DNA of 64,000 bases from Murdochiella massiliensis. Lineage in GTDB: Bacteria > Bacillota > Clostridia > Tissierellales > Peptoniphilaceae. This document shows positions 1-9,601 of this stretch, one piece after another. The translations under genes were made by a program, and so were the position numbers. The stretch is from the NCBI RefSeq assembly GCF_900059565.1, contig NZ_FIZW01000002.1:992001-1056000 (forward strand). The letters are read 5' to 3'. Below the pieces are notes generated by a model, which worked only from the letters and a program-made list of their open reading frames with translations, did no database searches and was not told where the DNA came from. The stretch's first letter is position 1. Each line of letters starts with the position of its first letter.

Positions 1-704
<704 letters not shown>

Positions 705-747
705 GCAAACTTTTTCGTCGGCCAAAGAATAGAGAGAAGGAGTGAGT

Positions 748-3198
748 ATGGCAGAAGAATTCACCAAACAAACCGTACTGGATGCGGATCTGGAAGAGGA
801 GATGAAAAGCTCTTATCTGGACTATTCCATGTCGGTTATTGTCGGCCGTGCGTTGCCGGATGTGCGTGACGGTCTTAAACCGGTTCATCGGCGCATTCTG
901 TATGGTATGGCGCAGTTGGGGTTGACGCCCGATAAACCCTATCGAAAATCCGCCCGTTTGGTCGGTGATGTCATGGGTCGTTTTCATCCCCACGGTGATT
1001 CGGCAATTTATGATGCGGTGGTGCGTTTAGCACAACCGTTTAACACCCGGTATATGTTGGCTGACGGTCAAGGAAACTTCGGTTCCATTGACGGCGACGG
1101 TGCTGCAGCAATGCGTTATACCGAGGTACGCATGACCAAATTGGCGCAGGAAATGCTTCAGGACATCAACAAGGATACGGTGGATTTTCAGCCAAACTTT
1201 GATGAAGAGGAGAAAGAACCGACGGTGTTGCCGGCGCGTTTTCCAAACCTCATCGTCAACGGTTCCGCGGGAATTGCCGTCGGCATGGCCACCAACATGG
1301 CGCCGCATAATCTTGGTGAAGCGATCGATGCCTGTATCGCGTACATGAATAATCCGGATTTAACGACGGAAGACATTTTGGCGATTATGCCCGGCCCGGA
1401 TTTTCCTACCGGTGCGCACATCATGGGCAAAACCGGCATTCAGGAAGCCTATGAAACCGGACGCGGACGCCTGAAGATGCGCGCGGTGGCCCGTGTGGAC
1501 GAAGTTCGCGGGCACAATCGAATTACGATCACGGAAATTCCATATCAGGTAAATAAAGCCAAGCTCATTCTTAAGATCGCTGATCTCGTAAGAGAAAAGC
1601 GAATTGAAGGCATTTCCGGAATTCGTGATGACTCCAACCGTACAGGTATGCGCATTGTCATTGATCTGAAACGCGACGCTATTCCCAAAGTGGTGCTTAA
1701 CAATCTATTCAAATACACCCAAATGGAAACGACTTTCGGCATCATCAACTTGGCGTTGGTTAACGGCCGTCCAAGAGTGTTGCCCATGAAGGATCTGATT
1801 CGCTACTACATTGAGCATCAGATTGATGTAGTTACGCGTCGTACACGCTATGATCTGGCAAAAGCGGAAGCACGGGCACATATTATCGAAGGTCTGCGTA
1901 TCGCGTTAGACAATATCGATGCAATCATTAAAATCATCCGTTCCAGCTATGACGATGCCGAAATTAAGGCAATTTTCCTGAAACGCTTCGGCTTGGACGA
2001 TCTGCAGTCCCAGGCCATTCTGGATATGCGTCTGAAACGACTTTCCGGCTTGGAACGCGAAAAACTGGATGCGGAATACAATGAACTGCTACAAAAAATC
2101 GCTTACTATCGTGAAATTCTAAACAGTCGTCGCGTTCTTCTCGGCGTTATTGAGCAGGAATTGCTGGAAATCAAAGAAAAATACGCGGATGCACGGCGCA
2201 CGAAAATTATGCCGGCAGCGGAAGAGATTGATATCGAAGACTTGATCGAGAAGGAAGCGGTGGTGATATCGCTTACGGAACGCGGCTACATCAAGCGTAC
2301 GCCGGCGGATCAGTATAAAGTGCAGCAGCGCGGAGGAAAAGGCATTCGTGGCATGACGACCAAAGATGACGACTATGTGCGCCATCTCTATGTCGTCTCA
2401 ACACATGATGAGATTCAGTTCTTCACCAATCAGGGAAGACTCTACACCTTAACGGCATATAACATTCCGGAAGGCGGACGCACATCGCGCGGACAGGCCA
2501 TTGTCAATCTGTTGCAGCTGGAACCGAACGAAGTGATTGAAGCGGTGTTCCCGAAGAGTGCTGCGCTTTCCGAAGATAAGTATTTTGTCATGATGACGAA
2601 AAAGGGAACGCTCAAGAAGACGGCGACATCGAACTTTATGAACGTGCGCGCAAGCGGCATTCGTGCCATAACCCTTGCGGAGGACGATGAACTCGTTGCC
2701 GTGCGCATTGCCAAAGGCGACGGGGAAATTCTTATCGTGACGAAAGAAGGAATGTCCGTACGCACGTCGCTTTCTGCTGTGCGCGGTGTGGGTCGTTCTG
2801 CCATGGGTGTCAAGGGCATCACGCTCGGCAAGAAGGATGAAGTCATTGATATGGACGTGGTTAAAGACCTTCCGTATGTGCTCATCATCAGTGAAAATGG
2901 CTACGGCAAGAAGACCCTGATTGAGCACTACACCCTACAGAATCGTGGCGGAAAGGGATTGAAAACCTATAAAGTGACCAAGAAAACCGGAAGTATTATT
3001 GCGGGGATGTTGGTCGATAAAGCGGACGAAGTGTTGCTGATGTCGCAAAATAACGACCTCATTCGTTTGGAAGTAGCGAAAATCAGTACGCTTGGACGTT
3101 CGACCCAGGGCGTGAAGCTGAAAGACGTTAAAACGGAAGAAGAGCGGATCGTGGCGGTTGCCAAGTATATGGACGACTGGGATCCGACCGAATCCTAA
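748..3198 (+). CDS. gyrA: DNA gyrase subunit A
   Basis: Breakage-reunion subunit of gyrase, 816 residues, a normal length. The quinolone-determining region reads HPHGDSAIYDAVVR: the serine and aspartate positions that mutate in fluoroquinolone resistance are the susceptible type. The catalytic tyrosine lies in AAAMRYTE. The C-terminal beta-pinwheel has the GyrA box QQRGGKGIRG, which separates it from ParC. I chose ATG at 748 over GTG at 742 because the AGAAGGAG ribosome site ends at 742, giving a normal gap only to 748. The anti-sigma antagonist gene starts 20 bases after the stop, so read-through into the stress-sigma module is likely. Confidence 0.98.
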   Translation: MAEEFTKQTVLDADLEEEMKSSYLDYSMSVIVGRALPDVRDGLKPVHRRILYGMAQLGLTPDKPYRKSARLVGDVMGRFHPHGDSAIYDAVVRLAQPFNTRYMLADGQGNFGSIDGDGAAAMRYTEVRMTKLAQEMLQDINKDTVDFQPNFDEEEKEPTVLPARFPNLIVNGSAGIAVGMATNMAPHNLGEAIDACIAYMNNPDLTTEDILAIMPGPDFPTGAHIMGKTGIQEAYETGRGRLKMRAVARVDEVRGHNRITITEIPYQVNKAKLILKIADLVREKRIEGISGIRDDSNRTGMRIVIDLKRDAIPKVVLNNLFKYTQMETTFGIINLALVNGRPRVLPMKDLIRYYIEHQIDVVTRRTRYDLAKAEARAHIIEGLRIALDNIDAIIKIIRSSYDDAEIKAIFLKRFGLDDLQSQAILDMRLKRLSGLEREKLDAEYNELLQKIAYYREILNSRRVLLGVIEQELLEIKEKYADARRTKIMPAAEEIDIEDLIEKEAVVISLTERGYIKRTPADQYKVQQRGGKGIRGMTTKDDDYVRHLYVVSTHDEIQFFTNQGRLYTLTAYNIPEGGRTSRGQAIVNLLQLEPNEVIEAVFPKSAALSEDKYFVMMTKKGTLKKTATSNFMNVRASGIRAITLAEDDELVAVRIAKGDGEILIVTKEGMSVRTSLSAVRGVGRSAMGVKGITLGKKDEVIDMDVVKDLPYVLIISENGYGKKTLIEHYTLQNRGGKGLKTYKVTKKTGSIIAGMLVDKADEVLLMSQNNDLIRLEVAKISTLGRSTQGVKLKDVKTEEERIVAVAKYMDDWDPTES

Positions 3199-3218
3199 GC
3201 GGAAAGGTAAGGGGAACG

Positions 3219-3527
3219 ATGGCATTTCACATTCAATTGGAGCACAATGAAGCGCTGGAAATCGCCTTAAAGGGTGATCTGGACATCATCAGCGCGGCCG
3301 AAATGAAAACAAAAGTATTGGAGGCGTATCAGGAGAATCCCTCGCCCATTATCTTTGATCTTTCCGGCTTAGACTATCTGGATTCCACCGGTCTCGGCGC
3401 CTTGATTTCGATTCTGAAAAACACGAAACCGGCAGGCCATTCCATTACGATCCGAAAGGCGAAGGCGAACGTGAAAAAACTCTTCACGATTACCGAGCTG
3501 GATCAGGATTTTTTGTTGGAGGACTAA
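3219..3527 (+). CDS. STAS-domain anti-sigma factor antagonist (RsbV/SpoIIAA-like)
   Basis: A single STAS domain of 102 residues. In the known family the unphosphorylated protein binds the anti-sigma factor and frees the sigma factor, and phosphorylation of one serine switches this off. The motif YLDSTGLGAL contains that serine (about residue 56) and the following threonine. The gene sits at the head of an antagonist, anti-sigma, sigma trio with only one base between its stop and the next start, so the three are translationally coupled. No RsbU/SpoIIE phosphatase is visible in the window. Whether this is a stress (SigB) or a sporulation-derived (SigF) circuit cannot be decided from sequence alone. 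Confidence 0.9.
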   Translation: MAFHIQLEHNEALEIALKGDLDIISAAEMKTKVLEAYQENPSPIIFDLSGLDYLDSTGLGALISILKNTKPAGHSITIRKAKANVKKLFTITELDQDFLLED

Positions 3528-3528
3528 G

Positions 3529-3864
3529 ATGAAGCCGGTAGAATTATGCATCCCTTCCCAGGCGGAATACGTGACCACACTGCGTTTGGTTACCGCTTCT
3601 ATTGCACAAAAAATGCAGTTTGATATGGAAGCGATTGATGATTTGCGTGTCTGCGTTTCCGAGGCAGTAAACTATCTTCTGCCTTCTAATGAAAAGATTC
3701 GAGTTCGTTTTCTGGAAGAGGAAGATCGTCTGGTCATTGAAATCTTTGCAACCGGAGAAGAAACGCGCGATGAAGGCTATATGTTGCATCGCCAGATTAT
3801 GGAGACGCTTTTGGACGGCGTGGAAACGGACAACGACACCCTGCGGTTGATCAAATTACGCTGA
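3529..3864 (+). CDS. Degenerate RsbW/SpoIIAB-like anti-sigma factor
   Basis: By position between antagonist and sigma factor, and by the N-terminal half (DDLRVCVSEAVNYL), this is a HATPase_c_2 anti-sigma protein, 111 residues against about 140-160 in the family. The N-box is shifted: the asparagine stands three rather than four residues after the conserved glutamate. The DxGxG ATP-lid motif that should follow is absent; the place reads FATGEETRDEGY. What I infer is that it binds the sigma factor but may not bind ATP or phosphorylate the antagonist. Its start overlaps the spacing of the antagonist stop and its own stop lies 11 bases before the sigma start, so stoichiometric co-expression is expected. 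Confidence 0.75.
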   Translation: MKPVELCIPSQAEYVTTLRLVTASIAQKMQFDMEAIDDLRVCVSEAVNYLLPSNEKIRVRFLEEEDRLVIEIFATGEETRDEGYMLHRQIMETLLDGVETDNDTLRLIKLR

Positions 3865-3875
3865 GAGGATGAGTG

Positions 3876-4682
3876 ATGGCGAACGAGCGAGAAAATGGAA
3901 AAGACCCGCGTAAAGCGAGACTCGACGAGGAACGGGAAGAATTCCGTCGTTTAGCCGAAACGGGCGATCCGAAACTGCGAGAAAAAATCATCACCGATCA
4001 TCTATATATTGCGGAAATATTGGCGAAAAAATACGTCAATCGCGGGATTGAATATGATGATCTTTTGCAAGTGGCGTCGTTAGGGCTTATTTTTGCGGTG
4101 GACCGCTATGATGTATCCAAAGGCTTCGCTTTTTCCAGTTTTGCCACGCCCACCATTGTCGGCGAGCTGAAACGCCATTTTCGGGACAAGGGCTGGGTGA
4201 TTCGCGTTCCACGTCGCATTCAGGAATTGTCAAAGAAGGTGAATATTGCCCGCTTGTCACTGGCGCAAGAATTGCAACGTCAGCCGACGGTGGACGAGGT
4301 GGCGGAACGTCTCGGCGTCAGTACGGAGCAGGTACTGGAAGCGATGGAAGCTTCTAAAGTCTATGCGCCGCAATCTTTGGACAAAACGTTGGATACGGGC
4401 GTTGACGATCAGGAAATGAGCCTTGGCGATTTGATCGGTGAAGAGGATGAACGCTTCAATGAAATTGACTTTAACGACGTTGTGGATCGTCTGACGGCAA
4501 CGCTTAATGACCTGGAAAAACGCATTTTTCTCTACCGCTATTTTGAGAAACGCACGCAAATTTCGATTGCGGAGGAGTTGAATATCAGCCAGATGACCGT
4601 TTCGCGCATTGAAAAGAAAATCATCAAAAAATTTCGTCAGGAATTGAAGGTTCCGATGCAAAGCGGAAAGAAAAAAGGGTGA
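3876..4682 (+). CDS. SigB/SigF-family RNA polymerase sigma factor
   Basis: Group 3 sigma-70 factor of 268 residues. Region 2 is clear (DDLLQVASLGLIFAVDRYD, then FSSFATPTIVGELKRHFRDK, about residues 60-110), region 3 follows, and region 4 carries the helix-turn-helix ISIAEELNISQMTVSRIEKK near the C terminus. The ATG at 3876 is preferred to GTG at 3873 because GAGAGGA lies six bases before it. It is the last member of the antagonist/anti-sigma/sigma trio. The family controls general stress genes in Bacillus (SigB) and forespore genes (SigF). Nothing in this window shows which promoters it reads. Confidence 0.93.
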   Translation: MANERENGKDPRKARLDEEREEFRRLAETGDPKLREKIITDHLYIAEILAKKYVNRGIEYDDLLQVASLGLIFAVDRYDVSKGFAFSSFATPTIVGELKRHFRDKGWVIRVPRRIQELSKKVNIARLSLAQELQRQPTVDEVAERLGVSTEQVLEAMEASKVYAPQSLDKTLDTGVDDQEMSLGDLIGEEDERFNEIDFNDVVDRLTATLNDLEKRIFLYRYFEKRTQISIAEELNISQMTVSRIEKKIIKKFRQELKVPMQSGKKKG

Positions 4683-4686
4683 TGTT

Positions 4687-5865
4687 GTGGAATATCAGGA
4701 TCTGTACCGGAAAAGCGACGGCAGCTATGTTGGAAAACACATTCGCGGGCGGGCCATTCCCGAAGGGACGTATTTGCATCTGGTGTGTGTCTTTACCATC
4801 AACAGCAAGCGGGAAATTTTGCTTACCCGTCGGGCAGAAACCAAAAGTCATCCGCTCGAATGGGAAAACACCGGCGGCGCTGTGCAGGCGGGCGAAACAC
4901 TTCGTCAGGCGGCGGTTCGCGAACTTGTTGAGGAGACAGGGATTGAGGCGGCCGAAGACGAATTGGTCTATTTAGGCAATCTTATCGCCAGACGTGAGCA
5001 GAATGCCCGGATGCATGCGTTTTTCCTGTCACGCGACGTGGACATTGAAAACATTCGCCTGCAAGAGGGCGAGACCGTGGATGCGAAATGGGTTCCGCTG
5101 TCGTGGTCGCTATGCTCTGACCGGTCGCTGTCGGAACCGGTACGCTTGCGTCTGATTTATTTCTGGCAGGAATTGGAGAGTTTTCTTGACCCGGTAAAGA
5201 CCCGGGATCCGCATTTACAGTGGGCCAATCGTTATGAGCCGTGGCTCTCCTGGGCAAAACAACTGCAATTTTATGCGCAACAGGGGCAAGCCTATACAAA
5301 AGATCCGTTCGACAAAGAGCGCTTTGATGCGATTTCTTTACTGGCCAATGAAATGCTGGCTAAAAAAACAGGTATTTCCACGCGCAAGGTCTTAGGACTT
5401 TTTGCGCCGACATCGTCGGTATATCGCACGCCGAATGTGGAGGTGCGTGTGGCGGTATTTCGTGGAGAGCAAATTCTTCTGGTGCAGGAAAAACGCCCCA
5501 AAGATGCGTGGTCGCTTCCGGGAGGATGGTGTGATGCCGGTTTGACGCTGGCGGAAAATGCGGAAAAAGAAGTATGGGAAGAGGCGGGCCTTCGGGTGCG
5601 TACGAAATCCGTTGTCGCCATAGAAGATCCCACAAAAGAGGACTACATTTACGTCACGCCTTTTGATATCTATAAAATTTACGTCATCGCGGAGGAAATC
5701 CATACAGACGAAGAAGGGTTTCAGCCGAACGCGGAAACCACGGATGCTCGATTCTTCGGTTTGGAGGAATTGCCGCGCCTTAGCGAAGCTCGCGTGAATG
5801 AACGCGCAATACGCCAATGCTTTGCGGCAAAAGACGATCCGCATTGGAAAGTCTATTTTGATTAA
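4687..5865 (+). CDS. Two-domain Nudix hydrolase (Idi-like plus YjhB-like)
   Basis: 392 residues containing two complete Nudix folds in one frame. The first (about residues 1-165) has a perfect Nudix box, GGAVQAGE followed by RELVEETG, and resembles the IPP-isomerase-like/YfcD group. The second (about 180-392) has the helical Nudix_N leader and the box GGWCDAGLTLAENAEKEVWEEAG. In that box leucine replaces the first glutamate, which I recall as common in this subfamily, while the metal-binding EVWEEAG core is kept. Translation starts at GTG 4687, five bases after the sigma stop, behind AAAGGG. Substrates are unknown: nucleoside diphosphate sugars or oxidised nucleotides are usual. Fusion of the two types is the notable point. 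Confidence 0.88.
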   Translation: MEYQDLYRKSDGSYVGKHIRGRAIPEGTYLHLVCVFTINSKREILLTRRAETKSHPLEWENTGGAVQAGETLRQAAVRELVEETGIEAAEDELVYLGNLIARREQNARMHAFFLSRDVDIENIRLQEGETVDAKWVPLSWSLCSDRSLSEPVRLRLIYFWQELESFLDPVKTRDPHLQWANRYEPWLSWAKQLQFYAQQGQAYTKDPFDKERFDAISLLANEMLAKKTGISTRKVLGLFAPTSSVYRTPNVEVRVAVFRGEQILLVQEKRPKDAWSLPGGWCDAGLTLAENAEKEVWEEAGLRVRTKSVVAIEDPTKEDYIYVTPFDIYKIYVIAEEIHTDEEGFQPNAETTDARFFGLEELPRLSEARVNERAIRQCFAAKDDPHWKVYFD

Positions 5866-5907
5866 ACAAGCTGACGAGATGAAAGCGCAAAACCGTCTTT
5901 TTATGCA

Positions 5908-5956
5908 AAGGTGCTGCGTGCGAACGAGCATCAAGTTCGCACGCAGCACCTTTTTT
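5908..5956 (+). terminator. Strong intrinsic terminator between convergent genes
   Basis: An 18-base-pair perfect stem (arms 5908-5925 and 5935-5952) with a nine-base loop, followed by a T run on the plus strand. It ends the gyrase/sigma/Nudix transcription unit. On the minus strand the hairpin also faces the end of the leftward gene, but without an uninterrupted T run. Confidence 0.92.
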
Positions 5957-5971
5957 CTTTTCAAAGAAAGA

Positions 5972-7189
5972 TTAGAGTTTATACTCTGCTGCGTTGATCA
6001 GCTGCGTATCTTTGAGATCATGGAAAATATCTCCTAAGAAGCCACCCAAGAGACCGCTTTTTTCTTCGCCGTCCGAATTCGTATCAATGGAGGCGATTTC
6101 TTCCGCAATCATGCTGACCGCCTCCTCCTGCTCTTTCGTGCATTTGACGGTAGCACATTCGCGAATGGTTAAGTTTTTCAGAATGTCTGCCGGAGAAAGA
6201 TCGGGGGAAAGTTTTACCACAGCGCATTCTTCCACAACAACGCCTTTGGGATAGCTGCGAAGCAGTTGTGGTCCCACCTTTGCCGATATTTTTTCCGATA
6301 CATAGCCGATTTCCGGATCAATGACCTTTAGCGTATCGTAAACAAAGGATTGGTCAAGAAAGGTGTCTTCCAAGCTCTTGAGGACGCGCGCGTCTCCGGT
6401 TACATAGAGGTATTCTAAGCGATCCAACGCTTCTTTATCCTTGATGGTGATGTCGCCGTCAACGTAAAGTTTAGAGCCGTACTTTTTGATGGTACGCGGT
6501 TTTAACGCAACGTCTTCCTCTAATAATACGGTTCCGTCCGGGACAGGAATCACTTTGGTTTCTTCCTCAATCCGCGGCAACAGAGCGGGCATCAGGCTCT
6601 CAGCAATCACTACTTTTTCAGCGGAAAAACGAAGTTCTTTTTCTTCTATTCTGGTCGTGTTAGGAGAGGTATCAAGGAAGAACAAGGTATCGAGACAATA
6701 ATAGAAATCGTTTTGTGCACGCTGTACAAAGAGATCATCAATGGATGTTGTGGAATTTAGGAGTGACGCACCATCCGGATAGTAGATGATTTTTCCATTA
6801 TTCTTCAAATGATGCAGTTTTCCATTAAAACTGCGGGGCATCAGGACGGTTCCGTTGGCAACAATTTGGTAAAAACTTTCCGCAGCGGCCAAACTTCCGT
6901 TTTCTAAGGTGAGCCTTCCGTTTACCACCAGCAAGCAATCTTTTCCGTCCGCTTCCGGCCCGAGTGAAAATTCATGGTTGACCACTTTTTCGGTGAGATC
7001 CGCATTATCCGGCAGCATCGTGACGTTTGCTACGTTCAGCGTGACCGGATAGCGGTCCAATAGTTGTTTAGCGCGTTCAGTAGTTAAAATTATGGCGGCA
7101 TTGATCATGATCTGATCATAACCGGTGAGGGATTCTTCCGAAACATTTCGAGCGTCACAAATGGCACAATTGATGATTTTCTTTTTCAT
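5972..7189 (-). CDS. Conserved protein of unknown function, partner of an ECF sigma factor
   Basis: 405 residues; I do not recognise the family. I chose the ATG at 7189 because AGGAGGATCAA stands directly before it; the frame stays open upstream but there overlaps the sigma factor. The N terminus has a CxxC pair (INCAICDARN). The body is rich in short beta-like segments and in repeated D/N-hydrophobic patterns such as LYVDGDITIKDKEAL and LYVTGDARVLKSLED, suggesting a stacked beta solenoid somewhat like bactofilin or leucine-rich-like scaffolds; this is an impression, not a domain match. There is no signal peptide or membrane segment. It lies 28 bases downstream of the ECF sigma gene and is probably made with it. 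Confidence 0.75.
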   Translation of the reverse strand: MKKKIINCAICDARNVSEESLTGYDQIMINAAIILTTERAKQLLDRYPVTLNVANVTMLPDNADLTEKVVNHEFSLGPEADGKDCLLVVNGRLTLENGSLAAAESFYQIVANGTVLMPRSFNGKLHHLKNNGKIIYYPDGASLLNSTTSIDDLFVQRAQNDFYYCLDTLFFLDTSPNTTRIEEKELRFSAEKVVIAESLMPALLPRIEEETKVIPVPDGTVLLEEDVALKPRTIKKYGSKLYVDGDITIKDKEALDRLEYLYVTGDARVLKSLEDTFLDQSFVYDTLKVIDPEIGYVSEKISAKVGPQLLRSYPKGVVVEECAVVKLSPDLSPADILKNLTIRECATVKCTKEQEEAVSMIAEEIASIDTNSDGEEKSGLLGGFLGDIFHDLKDTQLINAAEYKL

Positions 7190-7217
7190 TTGATCCTCCT
7201 TTTTGGCAGAAATATGG

Positions 7218-7673
7218 CTATTGAGAACATTCTTCGCGTAGTATTTTTCTGGCGCGGCTAAGCTTCGCGCGAATACCGGAAGCAGAGCAACCGTACTGCT
7301 CCGCCAACTCTTTTGAGTTATAGCCCTCAAGATAGCGCTTGATAAACAGCTCTGATAAATCAGACGGCAAAACGGAAAGCAGAAAGCCAACCTCCGCCTC
7401 GGAATATGCGGTATCTTCCTCGGTATCGGATGCAGGGGCATACTTTTTCTCTACCGCTCGGCGTCGACATTGGTCATAAAAGAGGTTTCGTGCCACTTTA
7501 TAGAGCCACGCTCGGCGCTGTTTGGTTTCCATGCCGTCCAAAAGATCTTGGTGAGAGAGCGCCTTGAGGAAGGTCTCCTGCAGTAGATCTTCCGCATCGC
7601 CGATATTTCTGCACATCATGCAGCAATAATAGAGTAATTCGCTTCCAAATACGGTATAAAGCTCGGCAACCAT
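7218..7673 (-). CDS. ECF (sigma-70 group 4) sigma factor
   Basis: 151 residues with region 2 (GDAEDLLQETFLKAL and the promoter-melting segment ending ARNLFYDQCRR) and region 4 (FIKRYLEGYNSKELAEQYGCSASGIRAKLSRARKIL in segments). The ATG at 7673 follows AAGGAGG with six bases of spacing. Four cysteines (two adjacent in YYCCMMC) are present near the N terminus. No dedicated anti-sigma membrane protein is next to it; instead the downstream gene is a soluble protein of unknown function, which may be the regulator or the main target. Promoter sequence upstream is not obvious. Confidence 0.9.
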   Translation of the reverse strand: MVAELYTVFGSELLYYCCMMCRNIGDAEDLLQETFLKALSHQDLLDGMETKQRRAWLYKVARNLFYDQCRRRAVEKKYAPASDTEEDTAYSEAEVGFLLSVLPSDLSELFIKRYLEGYNSKELAEQYGCSASGIRAKLSRARKILREECSQ

Positions 7674-7774
7674 GGGCGTCCTCCTTTCCTTGGTCTTCAC
7701 TTATAGAACGGATGAGAGGGACAAAGTGTTTTTGCACGACTTAAAATTATTTATGACTTTTTTCTGATGATAGA

Positions 7775-9601
7775 CTAAGCCAACTCTTCCAACCCCTTAT
7801 TCAAACGATAATAGCGCCCTTTCTGGCGCAGGAGATCTTCATGATCGCCGCGTTCTACAATTTTTCCGTCTTCCAGCACCATAATGGCATTTGCATCGCG
7901 TACAGTGGAGAGACGATGGGCGATGACAAAAGTGGTTCTTCCCTGCATTAACTGATCCATGCCTTTGGCGATCAGCTTCTCGGTATAGGTGTCCACCGAA
8001 CTGGTCGCTTCATCCAGAATAAGGATGACCGGGTCGGCTACGGCTGCACGGGCAATGGCTAAAAGCTGGCGTTTTCCCTGCGACAATTCTTCGTCGGTAT
8101 CGGAAATCATTGTGTCGTAGCCATCTTTTAGTTGACGGATAAAGCTGTCTGCATTGGCCAGTTTTGCAGCATATTCTACTTCTTCATCGGTTGCGTCGAG
8201 CCTGCCGAAGCGGATATTCTCGCGAATGGTTCCGCTAAAGAGATGCGTTTCCTGTAATACCATCGAAAGTAGCGATCGCAGATCTTCCTTCTGAATTTCT
8301 TGAAGCGGCAAACCGTCAATCGTGATTTCTCCGGCATCAATTTCATAAAAGCGATTGATTAAATTCGTAATGGTTGTTTTTCCTGCGCCGGTTGAGCCCA
8401 CCAGCGCAATTTTTTGTCCCGGTTTGGCATAGAGGGAGATACCCTTGAGAACCGGATGCTCGGCGTCATAGCCGAAGTGTACGTCAGTAAAGCGCACATC
8501 GCCATGAACCGGTGTTTTTCTCACCTTGTCTTTATCCTCGTTCTCTGCGACTACCCAAAACAGCTCCTGTGTTTGTACGTCCTTTTCTAATCGAATGGCA
8601 CCGTCCATATTTTCAGCGGGTTCATCCATCAGCCGGAAGATGCGCTCTGCGCCTGCGATGGCGGACAGGACACCGTTAAGCTGTTGAGCGACCATGGTTA
8701 CCGGACGGTTGATGGTGCGCGTATATTGCATAAAAGCGGTCAGTGCGCCGATGGTCATGATGTTTCCTATGGTATAAAAGCTGCCGACTAATGCGATAAT
8801 GGCATAGAGTACGTAGGAGAAGTTGCCCATAATGGGGAAGCTTATCACACCGAAAGTGGAGGCATTGGTTGCTACGTGCTGCACGTCATCCGAACGGCGA
8901 TTAAACTCTGCAACCGCGGCATCCTGCTGATTGAACAGCTGAACGACCTGCTGCGCAGAGAGCATTTCTTCAATATAGCCGTTCATTTCTCCGATCTGTT
9001 TTTGCCGTAAGCGATAGTATTTTCCGCTCTTTAACGAAATGAAGCGCAAAAGGAGAAGCGTGAGTGCCAAAAAGGCGATGACGATCAAGGTCAGTTGCCA
9101 ACGCAGAAAGAACATCATCAACAGGGTCGAGGTGAACTGAATAACGGAAAGAAGAAACTGCGGAAGCGATTCTTGGATGGTCATGGACAAGGTATCGATG
9201 TCATTGGTGAAGGAAGACATGATTTTGCCGTGCGCCGTATGGTCAAAATAGGTGACGGGCAAAGATAGCATGTGCGCATTCATCTCTTTTCGTAGCTGGT
9301 AAATGGTGCGTTGCGCAAGCTGCGCCAGCCAAAGAAAACCATAGTATTCGGTGATGGTTGCGAAGGTAAACACGAGGATCATCTCTCCCATAGCAAAGAA
9401 GAAACGATGCAAATCATGATCTACAGCCACCGCATCCACGACGGGAGCTAAGAGTCCATTGCCTAAAACGCCTAAGAATGTGGAGGCGACGACCATCAGT
9501 AATCCGCCGAAAAACAGTTTCTTATTATAGCGAAAATAGGAAAACAGTCGCTTTAATACCGGAAAATTCAATGTCGGACGATGTGTTGAAGAGGACTTCA
9601 T
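7775..9601 (-). CDS. ABC exporter half, catalytically competent subunit
   Basis: 608 residues: an N-terminal six-helix type IV exporter domain (about 20-330) and a nucleotide-binding domain (about 365-600). Walker A is GSTGAGKTT (about residue 400), the signature is LSQGKRQL and Walker B is ILILDEATSSVD with the catalytic glutamate present. The start ATG overlaps the stop of the upstream ABC gene (ATGA), so both halves are made together. The pair resembles the BmrCD/LmrCD/TM287-288 multidrug exporters. Substrate is not deducible. The region between the two domains has an insertion (ELFWVVAENEDKDK) typical of this long half. Ends just before the ECF sigma gene. Confidence 0.93.
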   Translation of the reverse strand: MKSSSTHRPTLNFPVLKRLFSYFRYNKKLFFGGLLMVVASTFLGVLGNGLLAPVVDAVAVDHDLHRFFFAMGEMILVFTFATITEYYGFLWLAQLAQRTIYQLRKEMNAHMLSLPVTYFDHTAHGKIMSSFTNDIDTLSMTIQESLPQFLLSVIQFTSTLLMMFFLRWQLTLIVIAFLALTLLLLRFISLKSGKYYRLRQKQIGEMNGYIEEMLSAQQVVQLFNQQDAAVAEFNRRSDDVQHVATNASTFGVISFPIMGNFSYVLYAIIALVGSFYTIGNIMTIGALTAFMQYTRTINRPVTMVAQQLNGVLSAIAGAERIFRLMDEPAENMDGAIRLEKDVQTQELFWVVAENEDKDKVRKTPVHGDVRFTDVHFGYDAEHPVLKGISLYAKPGQKIALVGSTGAGKTTITNLINRFYEIDAGEITIDGLPLQEIQKEDLRSLLSMVLQETHLFSGTIRENIRFGRLDATDEEVEYAAKLANADSFIRQLKDGYDTMISDTDEELSQGKRQLLAIARAAVADPVILILDEATSSVDTYTEKLIAKGMDQLMQGRTTFVIAHRLSTVRDANAIMVLEDGKIVERGDHEDLLRQKGRYYRLNKGLEELA

